Positions 24,367 through 33,183 of a stretch of 64,000 nt of DNA are shown here, in pieces (position 1 is the stretch's first letter; the number at the start of each line of letters is the position of its first letter). The notes beneath the pieces were generated by a model that saw nothing but the letters and a program-made list of their open reading frames with translations, was not told where the DNA came from and searched no databases. Origin of the DNA: Oceanobacter antarcticus (GTDB lineage: Bacteria > Pseudomonadota > Gammaproteobacteria > Pseudomonadales > Oceanobacteraceae). Position numbers and translations under genes: made by a program. The DNA lies in the NCBI RefSeq assembly GCF_044962685.1, contig NZ_JBBKTX010000003.1, forward strand, positions 1 through 64,000, written 5' to 3'.

Positions 24367-26679
24367 ATGACATTGATTTTGCCTTCCTGCAACTATGTCC
24401 GCAGCAACTATGCCGTCCGCTGTAACTATGTCGTCCGCAGCGGCATCAGCCATCGTCTCTGGCAGTGGCGGATCACGACGTGGCCGTTGAGCCTGGCCCT
24501 GATTTTGCTGTTTTTCTCCCTGCATGGATACGCCGAAAACACCGTTACCGCAGACGACGAATTGGTCGTCTATGGCCAAACAGAACCCGCTGACGACGCC
24601 AGCTACCAGCTCTATGACCAACAGGCACTCGCGGCTGGCTATCAGAATCTCGGTGAATTTTTGGGGCGTATCAACGGTCTGCAAATCCAGTCGCTGGGCG
24701 GCCTGGGAGATCCGGTGCTGGTATCGATGCAAGGGGCCGACGCCAAGCAGACCCGCTTGCTGGTGGACGGTATCGCAGTGAACAATGGACAGTACGGTCA
24801 GTACGATCTGAATGCCGTACCACTGGCTGCGATTCAACGGGTCGATATACTCACCAGCAGCAGCGATGCCGACGACAGCGGTTTGATCGGCGACGAAGCC
24901 ATTGGTGGTACGATTAACATCATCACTCGCCATAGCGGCAGCCACCAAGCCAACGCCACCAAAATATTTGCCGCTGCAGGCAGCTACGGCACGGCCACCC
25001 TGAGCCTGCAACAGCCGTTGTTATTCTCGTCATTATCAAACCGCACCAACAATCATCGCACCAGCAATCATCGCACCAACAACCGCACCGCCGACCTGTT
25101 ACTCGACCACCAGCAAAGCGATAACAACTACCGCTACCCGGTGACCAGTCCGCAAGACACCCGTCAACCGTCCGGACAGCAACAAGCGCTCAATAACGCC
25201 GCTTATCGCCGTGATCGACTGACGCTGAAGTATCAACAACCAGATCTGTTTGCCAGCCTTTACTGGCAAGACGAACACAAACAACTGCCTCAATATTCAC
25301 GTAATTCTTCTATTAACAGTGCCCGCCTGGACAGCAAGCAACTGGGGATGCAATTGTCGGGGAATTGGGGACAACGCTTTCGGCAACACTGGCAACTCTG
25401 GCATTCACTCGACCGCCAGGGGTTTTACGACCCCACTGCCGTGTTTGGCTATGTCGACAGTAACAATCGTTATCGTTACCAGCACAGCGAAGCCAGGCTG
25501 GGCAGTCAGGTTCAATGGCAGTCCTGGGATTTCGGCAGCAGTATCAATATCAGCCAGCAGCACTATCAAAGCCGTTACCTGAATGACAGCGAAGCCAGCG
25601 CTTGCGATTCCCTCAGCAGCAACTGCAACCAGTACTCCTGGTTGCGACATAGGCAACTGAGTGGCCGGGCACAATGGCAAAACAGCGCCAGCACCCGTCA
25701 AGTCACCCTCAGCGGCAGTCATCACCAGCAAGACAGCCGGTTAAAAACAGTCGATCGTTCGACTAGCGACAGTGCTGATAACAGCAGCGACAGCTCCCAC
25801 CAGCAGCAATCCTGGCCATCCGGGCTGATCAGCGCCAAACAATACTGGATTGGCGATAACAGCAGCGGCCAATTGCAACTGAGCTGGAAGCAGGCGTTAA
25901 GAATCCCCAGTCTGTACGAACGTTTTGGTAATCGCGGACTGACCCGAGGCAACGACGAGCTGCAAGCAGAACAAAGCCGCACCACCACGTTGACTGGCAG
26001 CTGGAACGGACGCTGGCAGCAGCGCTCACAACAGTTCAGCTTGACTCTGTTTCAGCGCCAGCTGGAAAACGCCATCGTGCCTGTATACGACCCGGCAACC
26101 GGTGCCGGTCGTTATGAAAATACCACTACTGCCAGCATAACCGGGCTGGAGTGGCAACTGCAGAGTCAGTTGGGCCGAGACACCAGCCATACAGCCACAC
26201 CGACCACTTCCGCACCAACCACTTCCGCACCAGCAAATGTCGAACCAGCCCGTTTCGAACCAACCATAGGCTACTGGCAGCTGCAGCTGGCAGGCAGCCA
26301 CTACCATAGCCAGACCCGCAGCGATATTGTCGGCTTCGATCATAAATACCTGCCCGGCATCTATCACTTGCGGCTGACCGCCGGACTGCTCTGGCAGTCC
26401 TCAATGGCAGCCCGGCATCACAGTGTCGACCTCCATGCAGAACTGGCCGACGATCTGTATCTCGATCGCTACAACAGCGTCCCCGGCGACCAGCGCCGCC
26501 TCTGGAACATCAACTATCGCTACCAGTGGCCAGCCAACTCAAACGCATCCAAGCCATTAATGGCTCCGGCAAACGCCGGTCTACGGATTCACAACCTGTT
26601 TAACAACGCCTTTAGCGACTTCAGCGGTCGCCCGGCACGCGGCCGGGAATGGACGCTGTACCTGAGCTATTCGCTCTGA
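24367..26679 (+). CDS. btuB: BtuB-like TonB-dependent outer-membrane cobalamin receptor
   Basis: A 770-residue TonB-dependent receptor. A signal sequence has its hydrophobic core at about 39-53 and cleavage near residue 56. A TonB box DELVVYG (64-70), a plug domain (about 80-195, with LLVDGIAVNN and AIGGTINIITR) and a large beta-barrel follow, the chain ending in aromatic-rich LYLSYSL. Regulation by a cobalamin riboswitch makes B12 or a corrinoid the likely ligand. The ATG at 24367 (AGGA five bases upstream) is preferred; an in-frame opening at 24070 would translate the riboswitch. The signal n-region is unusually long and contains 18-bp DNA repeats, and other His/Arg/Asn-rich repeats lie at about 25030-25090. 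No btuCDF genes are nearby. Confidence 0.9.
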   Translation: MTLILPSCNYVRSNYAVRCNYVVRSGISHRLWQWRITTWPLSLALILLFFSLHGYAENTVTADDELVVYGQTEPADDASYQLYDQQALAAGYQNLGEFLGRINGLQIQSLGGLGDPVLVSMQGADAKQTRLLVDGIAVNNGQYGQYDLNAVPLAAIQRVDILTSSSDADDSGLIGDEAIGGTINIITRHSGSHQANATKIFAAAGSYGTATLSLQQPLLFSSLSNRTNNHRTSNHRTNNRTADLLLDHQQSDNNYRYPVTSPQDTRQPSGQQQALNNAAYRRDRLTLKYQQPDLFASLYWQDEHKQLPQYSRNSSINSARLDSKQLGMQLSGNWGQRFRQHWQLWHSLDRQGFYDPTAVFGYVDSNNRYRYQHSEARLGSQVQWQSWDFGSSINISQQHYQSRYLNDSEASACDSLSSNCNQYSWLRHRQLSGRAQWQNSASTRQVTLSGSHHQQDSRLKTVDRSTSDSADNSSDSSHQQQSWPSGLISAKQYWIGDNSSGQLQLSWKQALRIPSLYERFGNRGLTRGNDELQAEQSRTTTLTGSWNGRWQQRSQQFSLTLFQRQLENAIVPVYDPATGAGRYENTTTASITGLEWQLQSQLGRDTSHTATPTTSAPTTSAPANVEPARFEPTIGYWQLQLAGSHYHSQTRSDIVGFDHKYLPGIYHLRLTAGLLWQSSMAARHHSVDLHAELADDLYLDRYNSVPGDQRRLWNINYRYQWPANSNASKPLMAPANAGLRIHNLFNNAFSDFSGRPARGREWTLYLSYSL

Positions 26680-26733
26680 TGCTCACTGATTATTGCAAGT
26701 AACCCCATAAGATCACCCCTAAGGAAATCCACC

Positions 26734-28035
26734 ATGTTCACCCAACAGCCCAACCACCCGACCCCCCTGACACACGTTATTAGCAGCACTAACCTGGTGC
26801 TCGCCAGTACTCTCACTCTGGCCCTGAGCGGCTGTATGAGCGATGACAACAACAGTAATGGACAAGCGATTGTTGAAGGTGCCTACGCGGTGCAAACCCA
26901 TGCTTCCGACTACAGCAGCAGCCAGGTCGCCATCGGCAATATCACCGGCGACCGCTCGGTACAACAACAGCTCTTCAGTGCCACCAGCACCAGCTACACC
27001 CTCGCCAGCGACGCCAACTGGCTTTATCGTATTGGCCAATATGGTATCGACACCATCAGCCGCTACGACGCCACTAGCAGTCTCAGCACCCCGGAATGGA
27101 CCTACACCACCAACGACGATGGTGACAGCAGCGCCAATACCTATACTCTGGTACATCAGGATGACCAATACGGCTGGCTGCTTCGTTACGGTGCCAACAG
27201 CGCCTGGAAAGTAGATACCACCGCCAGCAGTGAAGCTGACTTCAAAGTGGCTGAAATCGACCTCTCCGACTACCGGGTAGCGCTGGATGGCTACAGCACC
27301 GAACCCAACATGGTCGATGCCGCCATCGACAACAACCAGCTGTTTATTCTGACCCAGCGCTATGGCATTGACGGCAATAACACTGCTTACGTGGTGGTAT
27401 ACGATCTCGATACCCTGACAGAAATCGATACTGATACCCAGACCGACGGCCTCAAGGGCATTCCTCTCACCGTTACCAACCCTGGCACGCTGGAGCTGCT
27501 CAATGGCCAACTGTACATTGCCGCCCGTGGTGACTACGGCAGCAACAGCGGTGGCTTGGATGTAATCGACACCACCACCTATGCCGTTAGCAACCTGATC
27601 GACGGCACCACCTTCGCCGATCTGAACGACACCAGCGCCGCAACACCGCAGTATTACCATGTCAAAGACATCGCCGTGGTCAGCGACCAGCAAGCCTATG
27701 TCAACATCAGCGTCGAAGCCGGATGGAGCAGTGTCGCCAGCTACCTCTATGAGATCAATCCCGGTAGCGACAAGGCCACCATCACAACCACAGCCAACGC
27801 CATCGACATTAACAGCCTGATGACCAACAGCGTCAGCAATCCGGAAGACAGCTACAGCCTCGGCGACATCACCATCGACAACAACCAGCGCCTGTGGATT
27901 GCTATCACCAACGCCACCCAACCCGGCCTGCTGGTACTGGATACCGACACCAACAGCCAAAACGGCGACGTCATCAGCCTCGACCTGGTACCTGATACCA
28001 TCGTCTTCCTGACTGACGAACTGACCGCGCAATAA
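26734..28035 (+). CDS. Predicted beta-propeller lipoprotein in the cobalamin operon
   Basis: A 433-residue lipoprotein: a long n-region, hydrophobic core VLASTLTLALSGC and lipobox Cys at about residue 34, then an acidic linker DDNNSNG. The rest resembles a multi-bladed YncE-type beta-propeller, with recurring short strands ending in Asp-rich turns such as IDNNQLFILT, LNGQLYIAARGDYG, VVSDQQAYVNIS, IDNNQRLWIAIT and LLVLDTDTNS. No enzyme motif is seen. It starts 55 bases after the BtuB-like gene with a good AAGGA site, so it is under the same riboswitch. In Bacteroides, BtuG is a propeller lipoprotein that binds B12 and caps BtuB; a similar role is inferred here by layout, not by sequence identity. 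Confidence 0.78.
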   Translation: MFTQQPNHPTPLTHVISSTNLVLASTLTLALSGCMSDDNNSNGQAIVEGAYAVQTHASDYSSSQVAIGNITGDRSVQQQLFSATSTSYTLASDANWLYRIGQYGIDTISRYDATSSLSTPEWTYTTNDDGDSSANTYTLVHQDDQYGWLLRYGANSAWKVDTTASSEADFKVAEIDLSDYRVALDGYSTEPNMVDAAIDNNQLFILTQRYGIDGNNTAYVVVYDLDTLTEIDTDTQTDGLKGIPLTVTNPGTLELLNGQLYIAARGDYGSNSGGLDVIDTTTYAVSNLIDGTTFADLNDTSAATPQYYHVKDIAVVSDQQAYVNISVEAGWSSVASYLYEINPGSDKATITTTANAIDINSLMTNSVSNPEDSYSLGDITIDNNQRLWIAITNATQPGLLVLDTDTNSQNGDVISLDLVPDTIVFLTDELTAQ

Positions 28036-28160
28036 CCCCGCCCACATCACCCATCCCGTGGGGACCGGCTCTGCCCGGCGCCCCACCCCTCCGCCCGTGT
28101 CCAACCGGCTCCATCCGTTCCCAACCGGCCCTGCCCGGCACCCCACCCCTGTAGGGACCG

Positions 28161-28336
28161 GCTCCGTCCGTGTCCAACCGGCTCCGTCCGTGCCCAACCG
28201 GCTCCGTCCGTGTCCAACCGGCTCCGTCCGTGTCCAACCGGCTCCGTCCGTGTCCAACCGGCTCCGTCCGTGTCCAACCGGCTCCGTCCGTGCCCAACCG
28301 GCTCCGTCCGTGCCCAACCGGCTCCGTCCGTGCCCA
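28161..28336. repeat. 20-bp tandem minisatellite (8 full copies plus a partial)
   Basis: Unit GCTCCGTCCGTGYCCAACCG starts at 28161 and repeats every 20 bases to 28320, with a 16-base partial copy to 28336. The only variation is T or C at position 13 of the unit. Degenerate copies, plus a duplicated stretch around CTGCCCGGCRCCCCACCCCT, occupy 28055-28160. The tract lies after the propeller lipoprotein gene and before the pilA control region. Since 20 is not a multiple of 3, it is unlikely to be coding. Confidence 0.95.
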
Positions 28337-28399
28337 TAAAAACCGCAAAAGTCACAACCACAGACATGGCCAGATATACCTGACAATCACGCACCTGAG

Positions 28400-28414
28400 T
28401 GACAATATTTGTCA
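28400..28414 (+). promoter_or_regulatory. Palindrome upstream of pilA, candidate PilR site
   Basis: TGACAA-TAT-TTGTCA is a perfect 6-bp-arm palindrome about 130 bases upstream of the sigma-54 promoter of pilA. A further TGACA is at 28381. PilR of Pseudomonas is reported to bind repeats containing TGTC upstream of pilA, and pilR is in this window. Assignment is by position and word similarity. Confidence 0.45.
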
Positions 28415-28530
28415 GTTTATATCCGATCCGGTAACCCGCTCTTTTGAAAACGGGTTAAGCAACCAACAACCGGGCAAAAGAAACGAGAACCGGGTCACAT
28501 AAACCCGCTCATTCCACGAAAATCAACACC

Positions 28531-28546
28531 TGGCACGCTATTCGCT
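28531..28546 (+). promoter_or_regulatory. Sigma-54 promoter of pilA
   Basis: TGGCACG-CTAT-TCGCT matches the -24/-12 consensus TGGCACG-N4-TTGCW at all but one position, with the GG and GC dinucleotides correctly spaced. It lies 170 bases before the pilA start, as expected for a PilR-activated pilin gene. This predicts a leader of about 160 bases. Confidence 0.75.
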
Positions 28547-28631
28547 TAATAGTTTATGAGCAAGAAGCAGATGGTCAAATTCCAGGAAGCCACCCCCTCT
28601 TCGACTTCCAGGGTTTACCCGGTGCTTTGAC

Positions 28632-28668
28632 TGAGGTGTCGTCAAGACACCTCAAACTGCGTTCGCAG
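28632..28668 (+). other. Two stem-loops in the pilA 5' leader
   Basis: TGAGGTGTC (28632-28640) pairs perfectly with GACACCTCA (28646-28654) around a five-base loop. CTGCG (28657-28661) then pairs with CGCAG (28664-28668). Both lie between the predicted transcription start and the ribosome-binding site, and may stabilise the pilin mRNA or bind a regulator. Confidence 0.6.
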
Positions 28669-28716
28669 GACACTTGAAACGTTGCACAACCCTAAAATTT
28701 GAGAGTGGAGACTTCC

Positions 28717-29190
28717 ATGAAAACGATGCAAAAAGGTTTTACCCTGATTGAATTGATGATCGTAATTGCGATCATCGGTATTTTGGCCGCTGTGGCGATT
28801 CCTCAGTATCAGTCCTACATTGCTCGCTCTGAAGTACAGACTTCTTTAGCCAGCCTGACAGGCATCCAGAATGCAACTGAAGATTACTTCGCCCGCTACG
28901 GCATACTGCCAGCAACAGCGGGTCCAATCGCGGATTATAATGGTACTGATCTAACAGAAGCCGCTTATATTACATTTGACAATTACGACGTCACTCTGGC
29001 TTGGCCTACGGCTGCGACCAGTACTGATGGAGATGCTGTAACGGCTACTATCACCTTTGATAATAATGCTAGTGGCTTGATCAATGGTAAATATTACACA
29101 GTGTCTGGTACTATCAATGGTGATGCCTTGACTCTGGACTGGACTGTAAGCGCTACCGACCTAGATACCGCTTATCAGCCACAAATGTAA
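28717..29190 (+). CDS. pilA: Type IV major pilin
   Basis: A 157-residue type IVa pilin precursor. The leader MKTMQKG is followed by the processed N-terminus FTLIELMIVIAIIGILAAVA, with the PilD cleavage site after Gly7 and the essential Glu5 of the mature protein. A variable globular domain follows. No Cys pair for a typical D-region loop is present, which is unusual compared with Pseudomonas pilins. The ATG at 28717 has GTGGAG six bases upstream; a TTG at 28699 is in frame but less likely. It has its own sigma-54 promoter and a very strong terminator, fitting high expression as a single-gene unit. Confidence 0.95.
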   Translation: MKTMQKGFTLIELMIVIAIIGILAAVAIPQYQSYIARSEVQTSLASLTGIQNATEDYFARYGILPATAGPIADYNGTDLTEAAYITFDNYDVTLAWPTAATSTDGDAVTATITFDNNASGLINGKYYTVSGTINGDALTLDWTVSATDLDTAYQPQM

Positions 29191-29199
29191 CACTGAAAA

Positions 29200-29239
29200 G
29201 ACATAAAAAAGCCCCGCCATTGCGGGGCTTTTTTATGTC
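29200..29239 (+). terminator. Strong rho-independent terminator of pilA
   Basis: GACATAAAAAAGCCCCGC pairs with GCGGGGCTTTTTTATGTC around a four-base loop: an 18-bp perfect stem with A and T runs on both sides of a GC-rich core. It would work in both directions. Confidence 0.95.
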
Positions 29240-29316
29240 TCGCCCAAACCACAGATGCCGACCCCAACCAATTTTGCTATGTTGCTCTCTGAATATGGAT
29301 TTGTCTCAGGTGAATC

Positions 29317-31011
29317 ATGATCTCGCTTAACGGTATTTCAAAACGTCTTTCAGAATCCGGCATCGCACCTGCTCTATTGCAGGAATTGCTGACTCTGGCC
29401 CGCGACAAAAAACAGCCCTTTATCCAGGTGGCAGCAGAATCTGGCAAAATCACACCAGCACAAATCGCTACCGCTGCAGCCGAAGAATTTGGCTTGCCAC
29501 TACTGGATCTGGAAGCCTTTGATATTGATCTGATTCCTGGTGACCTGATCAGCAATGAACAATTGGAAAAACACCGCACCCTGCCGTTAATGGTACGAGG
29601 CAACCGCCTGTTTGTAGCCCAGAGTGACCCATCCCAGATACAGGCGATTGATGAGTTTAAATTCAGTACCGGTATGACCATTGAGCCGGTGATTGTTGAG
29701 TACAACAAGCTGCAGGCGTTGGTGGATAAAATGCTGGCCGCCAACGATACCAGCATGGGCGATCTCGACAGTGAGCTGGAAGACGTTGATCTGGAAGACC
29801 CGGACGCCGCCGACAAGGCCCAGGAAAAAACAGCAACCGCAGCAGAAGACGACGCTCCGATCGTGCGTTTTGTTAATAAAATGCTGTTGGATGCCATTAA
29901 ACTGGGCTCGTCCGATATTCACTTCGAACCTTACGAAAAACGCTATCGGGTGCGTTATCGTACCGATGGTATCTTGCATGAGGTCACCAGCCCACCAGTG
30001 TCGCTGACCGGCAAGATTGCCGCCCGGCTCAAGGTGATGTCGCAAATGGATATTTCCGAGCGCCGTATGCCCCAGGATGGCCGTATCAAGATGCGGCTTT
30101 CCAAAAGCAAGGCCATCGACTTCCGTGTCAATACTCTGCCAACCCTGTTTGGCGAAAAAATTGTCTTGCGAATTCTTGACCCGTCGTCGGCCCAGTTGGG
30201 TATCGATATGCTGGGTTACGAACCGCAACAAAAAGAGCTGTATATGCACGCCCTGTCGAAGCCACAGGGGATGATTCTGGTGACCGGCCCCACCGGTTCC
30301 GGCAAAACCGTATCGCTTTATACTGGCCTGAATATTCTTAATGTCGAAGGCACCAATATTTCTACCGCTGAAGACCCGGCCGAAATCAATCTCGAAGGGG
30401 TTAACCAGTGTAACGTCAACGCCCGCGTCGGCCTCGATTTTGCCGCAGCGTTACGTTCTTTCCTGCGTCAGGATCCGGATGTCATCATGGTAGGGGAAAT
30501 CCGCGATCTCGAAACCGCCCAAATTGCCATCAAGGCTGCCCAGACCGGTCACTTGGTGTTGTCCACTTTACACACCAACAACGCTCCGGAAACCATTACC
30601 CGCCTGGCTAATATGGGTATACCCTCGTTTAACATTGCCACTTCGGTATCCTTGATTATTGCCCAGCGACTGGCCCGCCGTTTGTGTAAATCCTGCAAAA
30701 TCCCGACAGACATCCCCAAGGAAGCCTTACTCGAGACCGGCTTTACCGAGGAAATGCTTGAAACCGCTGAAATCTATCAGCCAGTCGGCTGCGAACATTG
30801 TAAACAGGGTTATAAAGGTCGTGTTGGTATTTACGAAGTGGTTAAAATAACCGATGCCCTGTCTCGTATTATCATGCAGGGCGGCAACTCGATTGAAATT
30901 GCCGATGTTGCTCGTCAAGAAGGCTTCAACGACTTGCGTACCTCAGCATTACAAAAAGTTGCTCAGGGCGTTACCAGCCTCGAAGAAGCCAATCGAGTTA
31001 CCACCGATTAA
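29317..31011 (+). CDS. pilB: Type IV pilus assembly ATPase PilB
   Basis: A 564-residue hexameric extension ATPase. The N-terminal MshEN/GspE-N domain spans about 1-150. The GspE-type ATPase core has Walker A GPTGSGKT (about 323-330), Asp-box acids, Walker B QDPDVIMVGEIRD and the His box HLVLSTLHTNNAPETITRL. A zinc-binding tetracysteine follows (CKSCKIP ... CEHCKQGYKGR). It powers pilin polymerisation at the inner-membrane platform formed by PilC. It is first in the pilB-pilC-pilD-coaE-yacG run, after the pilA terminator. A CAGGTG site precedes the ATG. Confidence 0.96.
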   Translation: MISLNGISKRLSESGIAPALLQELLTLARDKKQPFIQVAAESGKITPAQIATAAAEEFGLPLLDLEAFDIDLIPGDLISNEQLEKHRTLPLMVRGNRLFVAQSDPSQIQAIDEFKFSTGMTIEPVIVEYNKLQALVDKMLAANDTSMGDLDSELEDVDLEDPDAADKAQEKTATAAEDDAPIVRFVNKMLLDAIKLGSSDIHFEPYEKRYRVRYRTDGILHEVTSPPVSLTGKIAARLKVMSQMDISERRMPQDGRIKMRLSKSKAIDFRVNTLPTLFGEKIVLRILDPSSAQLGIDMLGYEPQQKELYMHALSKPQGMILVTGPTGSGKTVSLYTGLNILNVEGTNISTAEDPAEINLEGVNQCNVNARVGLDFAAALRSFLRQDPDVIMVGEIRDLETAQIAIKAAQTGHLVLSTLHTNNAPETITRLANMGIPSFNIATSVSLIIAQRLARRLCKSCKIPTDIPKEALLETGFTEEMLETAEIYQPVGCEHCKQGYKGRVGIYEVVKITDALSRIIMQGGNSIEIADVARQEGFNDLRTSALQKVAQGVTSLEEANRVTTD

Positions 31012-31063
31012 CCAGCGGCGGCTACCTTGTGGCCAATGATTTTGCAGAGGCGTTCCAGCAGTT

Positions 31064-32293
31064 ATGGCCAAGCAAGCAAAGAATATTGATTTTGTCTGGG
31101 AAGGCGTCAACAAACGCGGCCAGAAAATGAACGGCTCCCTGTCTGGCCAGAATATGGCCATGGTCAAGGCCCAACTGCGCAAACAGGGGATTCAGCCCGA
31201 CAAGGTAAAACGGGCATCTCAGCCGATGTTTGGTCTGGGGGGAGCGTCGAAAGGCAAAAAAATCAAACCCGCCGACATCAGCTTTTTTACCCGCCAGATG
31301 GCCACTATGATCAAGGCTGGGGTACCGTTGGTACAGTCGTTCGAGATTGTCGCCGATGGGGTTGATAACCCCAGTATGAAAGATCTGATTTATCAACTGC
31401 GCGATACGGTGTCCGCCGGTAATGATTTTGCTTCGGCACTGAAAGAGCATCCACAGCACTTTGATGAGCTGACCTGTAACCTGGTGGAATCCGGCGAACA
31501 ATCCGGCGCTCTGGAAACCATGCTCGATAAAGTCGCGATTTATAAGGAAAAGTCGGAAGCGCTCAAATCCAAAATCAAAAAAGCCATGGGCTACCCGATT
31601 ACCGTACTGGTGGTGGCCGCCATCGTCTCGGCCATCCTGCTGATCAAGGTGGTGCCTACCTTCGATGGTATGTTCAAAAGCTTTGGTGCCGAGTTGCCGG
31701 CGCCGACCCAGTTTGTGGTCGATCTGTCTGCCGCAATGCAGGCAAACTGGATGTACGCACTGGCAGTGGTGGTGGTTGCGGTGGCGGTATTTAAACAATT
31801 GATGAAAACCTCGCAAAAATTCCGCGATCAGATGGATTACCTGGTACTAAAACTACCTGTGTTTGGCAATATTATGCATAAGGCGGCGGTAGCCCGTTTT
31901 GCGCGGGTATTATCGACCACCTTTGCCGCTGGCGTGCCTCTGGTCGAAGCGCTGGAATCCGTGGCTGGCGCTGTCGGTAACAAATTGTACCGGGATGCGG
32001 TATTAAACGTGCGTCAGGAAGTAGCAACTGGCCAGCAGATGCATTTTGCCATGCGAGCTACCGGCGTATTCCCCAACATGGTGGTACAGATGACCAGTAT
32101 CGGCGAAGAATCCGGCGCGCTGGACACCATGCTCGACAAGGCTGCCAGTTATTACGAAACCGAGGTGGATGAATCGGTGGATGGCCTTACCGCCATGATG
32201 GAGCCCTTGATTATGGCGTTTCTCGGGGTCGTCATTGGTGGCTTGATCATCGCCATGTACTTGCCGATTTTCCAGATGGGATCGGTAATGTAA
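31064..32293 (+). CDS. pilC: Type IV pilus inner-membrane platform protein PilC
   Basis: A 409-residue GspF-family protein with two copies of the T2SSF domain (about 70-195 and 270-395). Each has the FxRQxATMIxAGVPL-type motif (FFTRQMATMIKAGVPLVQSF; FARVLSTTFAAGVPLVEALE). Three membrane segments are at about 175-195, 225-245 and 375-400. It forms the platform on which the PilB/PilT ATPases act. It begins 52 bases after pilB and is followed after two bases by pilD. Confidence 0.96.
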   Translation: MAKQAKNIDFVWEGVNKRGQKMNGSLSGQNMAMVKAQLRKQGIQPDKVKRASQPMFGLGGASKGKKIKPADISFFTRQMATMIKAGVPLVQSFEIVADGVDNPSMKDLIYQLRDTVSAGNDFASALKEHPQHFDELTCNLVESGEQSGALETMLDKVAIYKEKSEALKSKIKKAMGYPITVLVVAAIVSAILLIKVVPTFDGMFKSFGAELPAPTQFVVDLSAAMQANWMYALAVVVVAVAVFKQLMKTSQKFRDQMDYLVLKLPVFGNIMHKAAVARFARVLSTTFAAGVPLVEALESVAGAVGNKLYRDAVLNVRQEVATGQQMHFAMRATGVFPNMVVQMTSIGEESGALDTMLDKAASYYETEVDESVDGLTAMMEPLIMAFLGVVIGGLIIAMYLPIFQMGSVM

Positions 32294-32295
32294 CC

Positions 32296-33183
32296 ATGGA
32301 AGGCTTATCGCAATTATTTACCCTGATTGGCAGCCACTGGTTGTTGCAGGTGATGTTTATTGGCCTGCTGGGCCTGTTACTTGGCAGCTTTATGAATGTG
32401 GTGATTCTGCGGCTGCCGGTAATGATGTTCCGGGCCTGGAAGCTGGAATGTCAGGATATCGACCAACTGCCACCCCACCCGGCGCTGGACGACCTGAGTC
32501 AGCCCTATAATCTGGTCACCCCCCATTCTCACTGCCCCAAATGTCAGGCCCCGGTCAAAGCCTGGCAGAATATTCCGCTGGTCAGTTTTTTATTATTAAA
32601 AGGCCGCTGCGCAGGCTGCGATAGCCCCATTGGCTGGCGTTATCCCATTGTCGAGCTGGTAACGGCGCTGTTCAGCCTGACCCTGATCGTTGCCTTTCCC
32701 TGGGGATGGCAACTGGCCGCCATGCTGGTGTTCACCTGGTTGCTGATCACTATGTCGGTGATCGATATCGACCACCAGATTCTGCCGGACACCTTGACGC
32801 TGGGACTGTTGTGGTTGGGACTGCTGGTTAATTCCCAGGGGTTATTTACCGATTTGTATTCGGCGGTATGGGGCGCTGCGGCCGGTTACCTGAGTCTCTG
32901 GTCGGTGTTCTGGCTGTTCAAATTGGTCACCGGCAAAGAAGGTATGGGTTTTGGCGACTTTAAATTACTCGCCGCCCTCGGTGCCTGGCTGGGTTATCAG
33001 AGTATTCTGTTGATTATCCTGTTGTCGTCTGCCGTTGGTGCGGTAGTGGGTATTGCCGGTGTGATCATACTCGGGCGCGACAAAAATTTGCCAATCCCGT
33101 TTGGCCCTTACCTCGCCATGGCCGGATGGATTGCGGCGCTATGGGGTGATGAGCTGATCCATTGGTATTTGGGTGGTATGTAA
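32296..33183 (+). CDS. pilD: Prepilin peptidase/N-methyltransferase PilD
   Basis: A 295-residue bifunctional aspartic protease and methyltransferase that processes all prepilins here (pilA, fimT, the PilX-like protein and the 63.9 kb pseudopilin). It has the N-terminal GSFMNVVILRLP motif and a zinc domain with C80, C83, C105 and C108 (CPKCQAP, CAGCDSP). The two catalytic Asp are in SVIDIDHQILPDTLT and MGFGDFKLLAALGAW. About eight membrane segments. Its stop codon falls inside a 13-bp direct repeat array, so the last codons (GGM) are repeat-derived. Confidence 0.96.
   Translation: MEGLSQLFTLIGSHWLLQVMFIGLLGLLLGSFMNVVILRLPVMMFRAWKLECQDIDQLPPHPALDDLSQPYNLVTPHSHCPKCQAPVKAWQNIPLVSFLLLKGRCAGCDSPIGWRYPIVELVTALFSLTLIVAFPWGWQLAAMLVFTWLLITMSVIDIDHQILPDTLTLGLLWLGLLVNSQGLFTDLYSAVWGAAAGYLSLWSVFWLFKLVTGKEGMGFGDFKLLAALGAWLGYQSILLIILLSSAVGAVVGIAGVIILGRDKNLPIPFGPYLAMAGWIAALWGDELIHWYLGGM

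Noticed and set aside
26719..28386. Long minus-strand open frame opposite the lipoprotein gene and the 20-bp array
   Set aside because: The plus strand has a signal peptide, lipobox, ribosome-binding site and operon context. The opposite frame is Gly/Val-rich with GTDGAGWTRTEP repeats that simply read the minisatellite.
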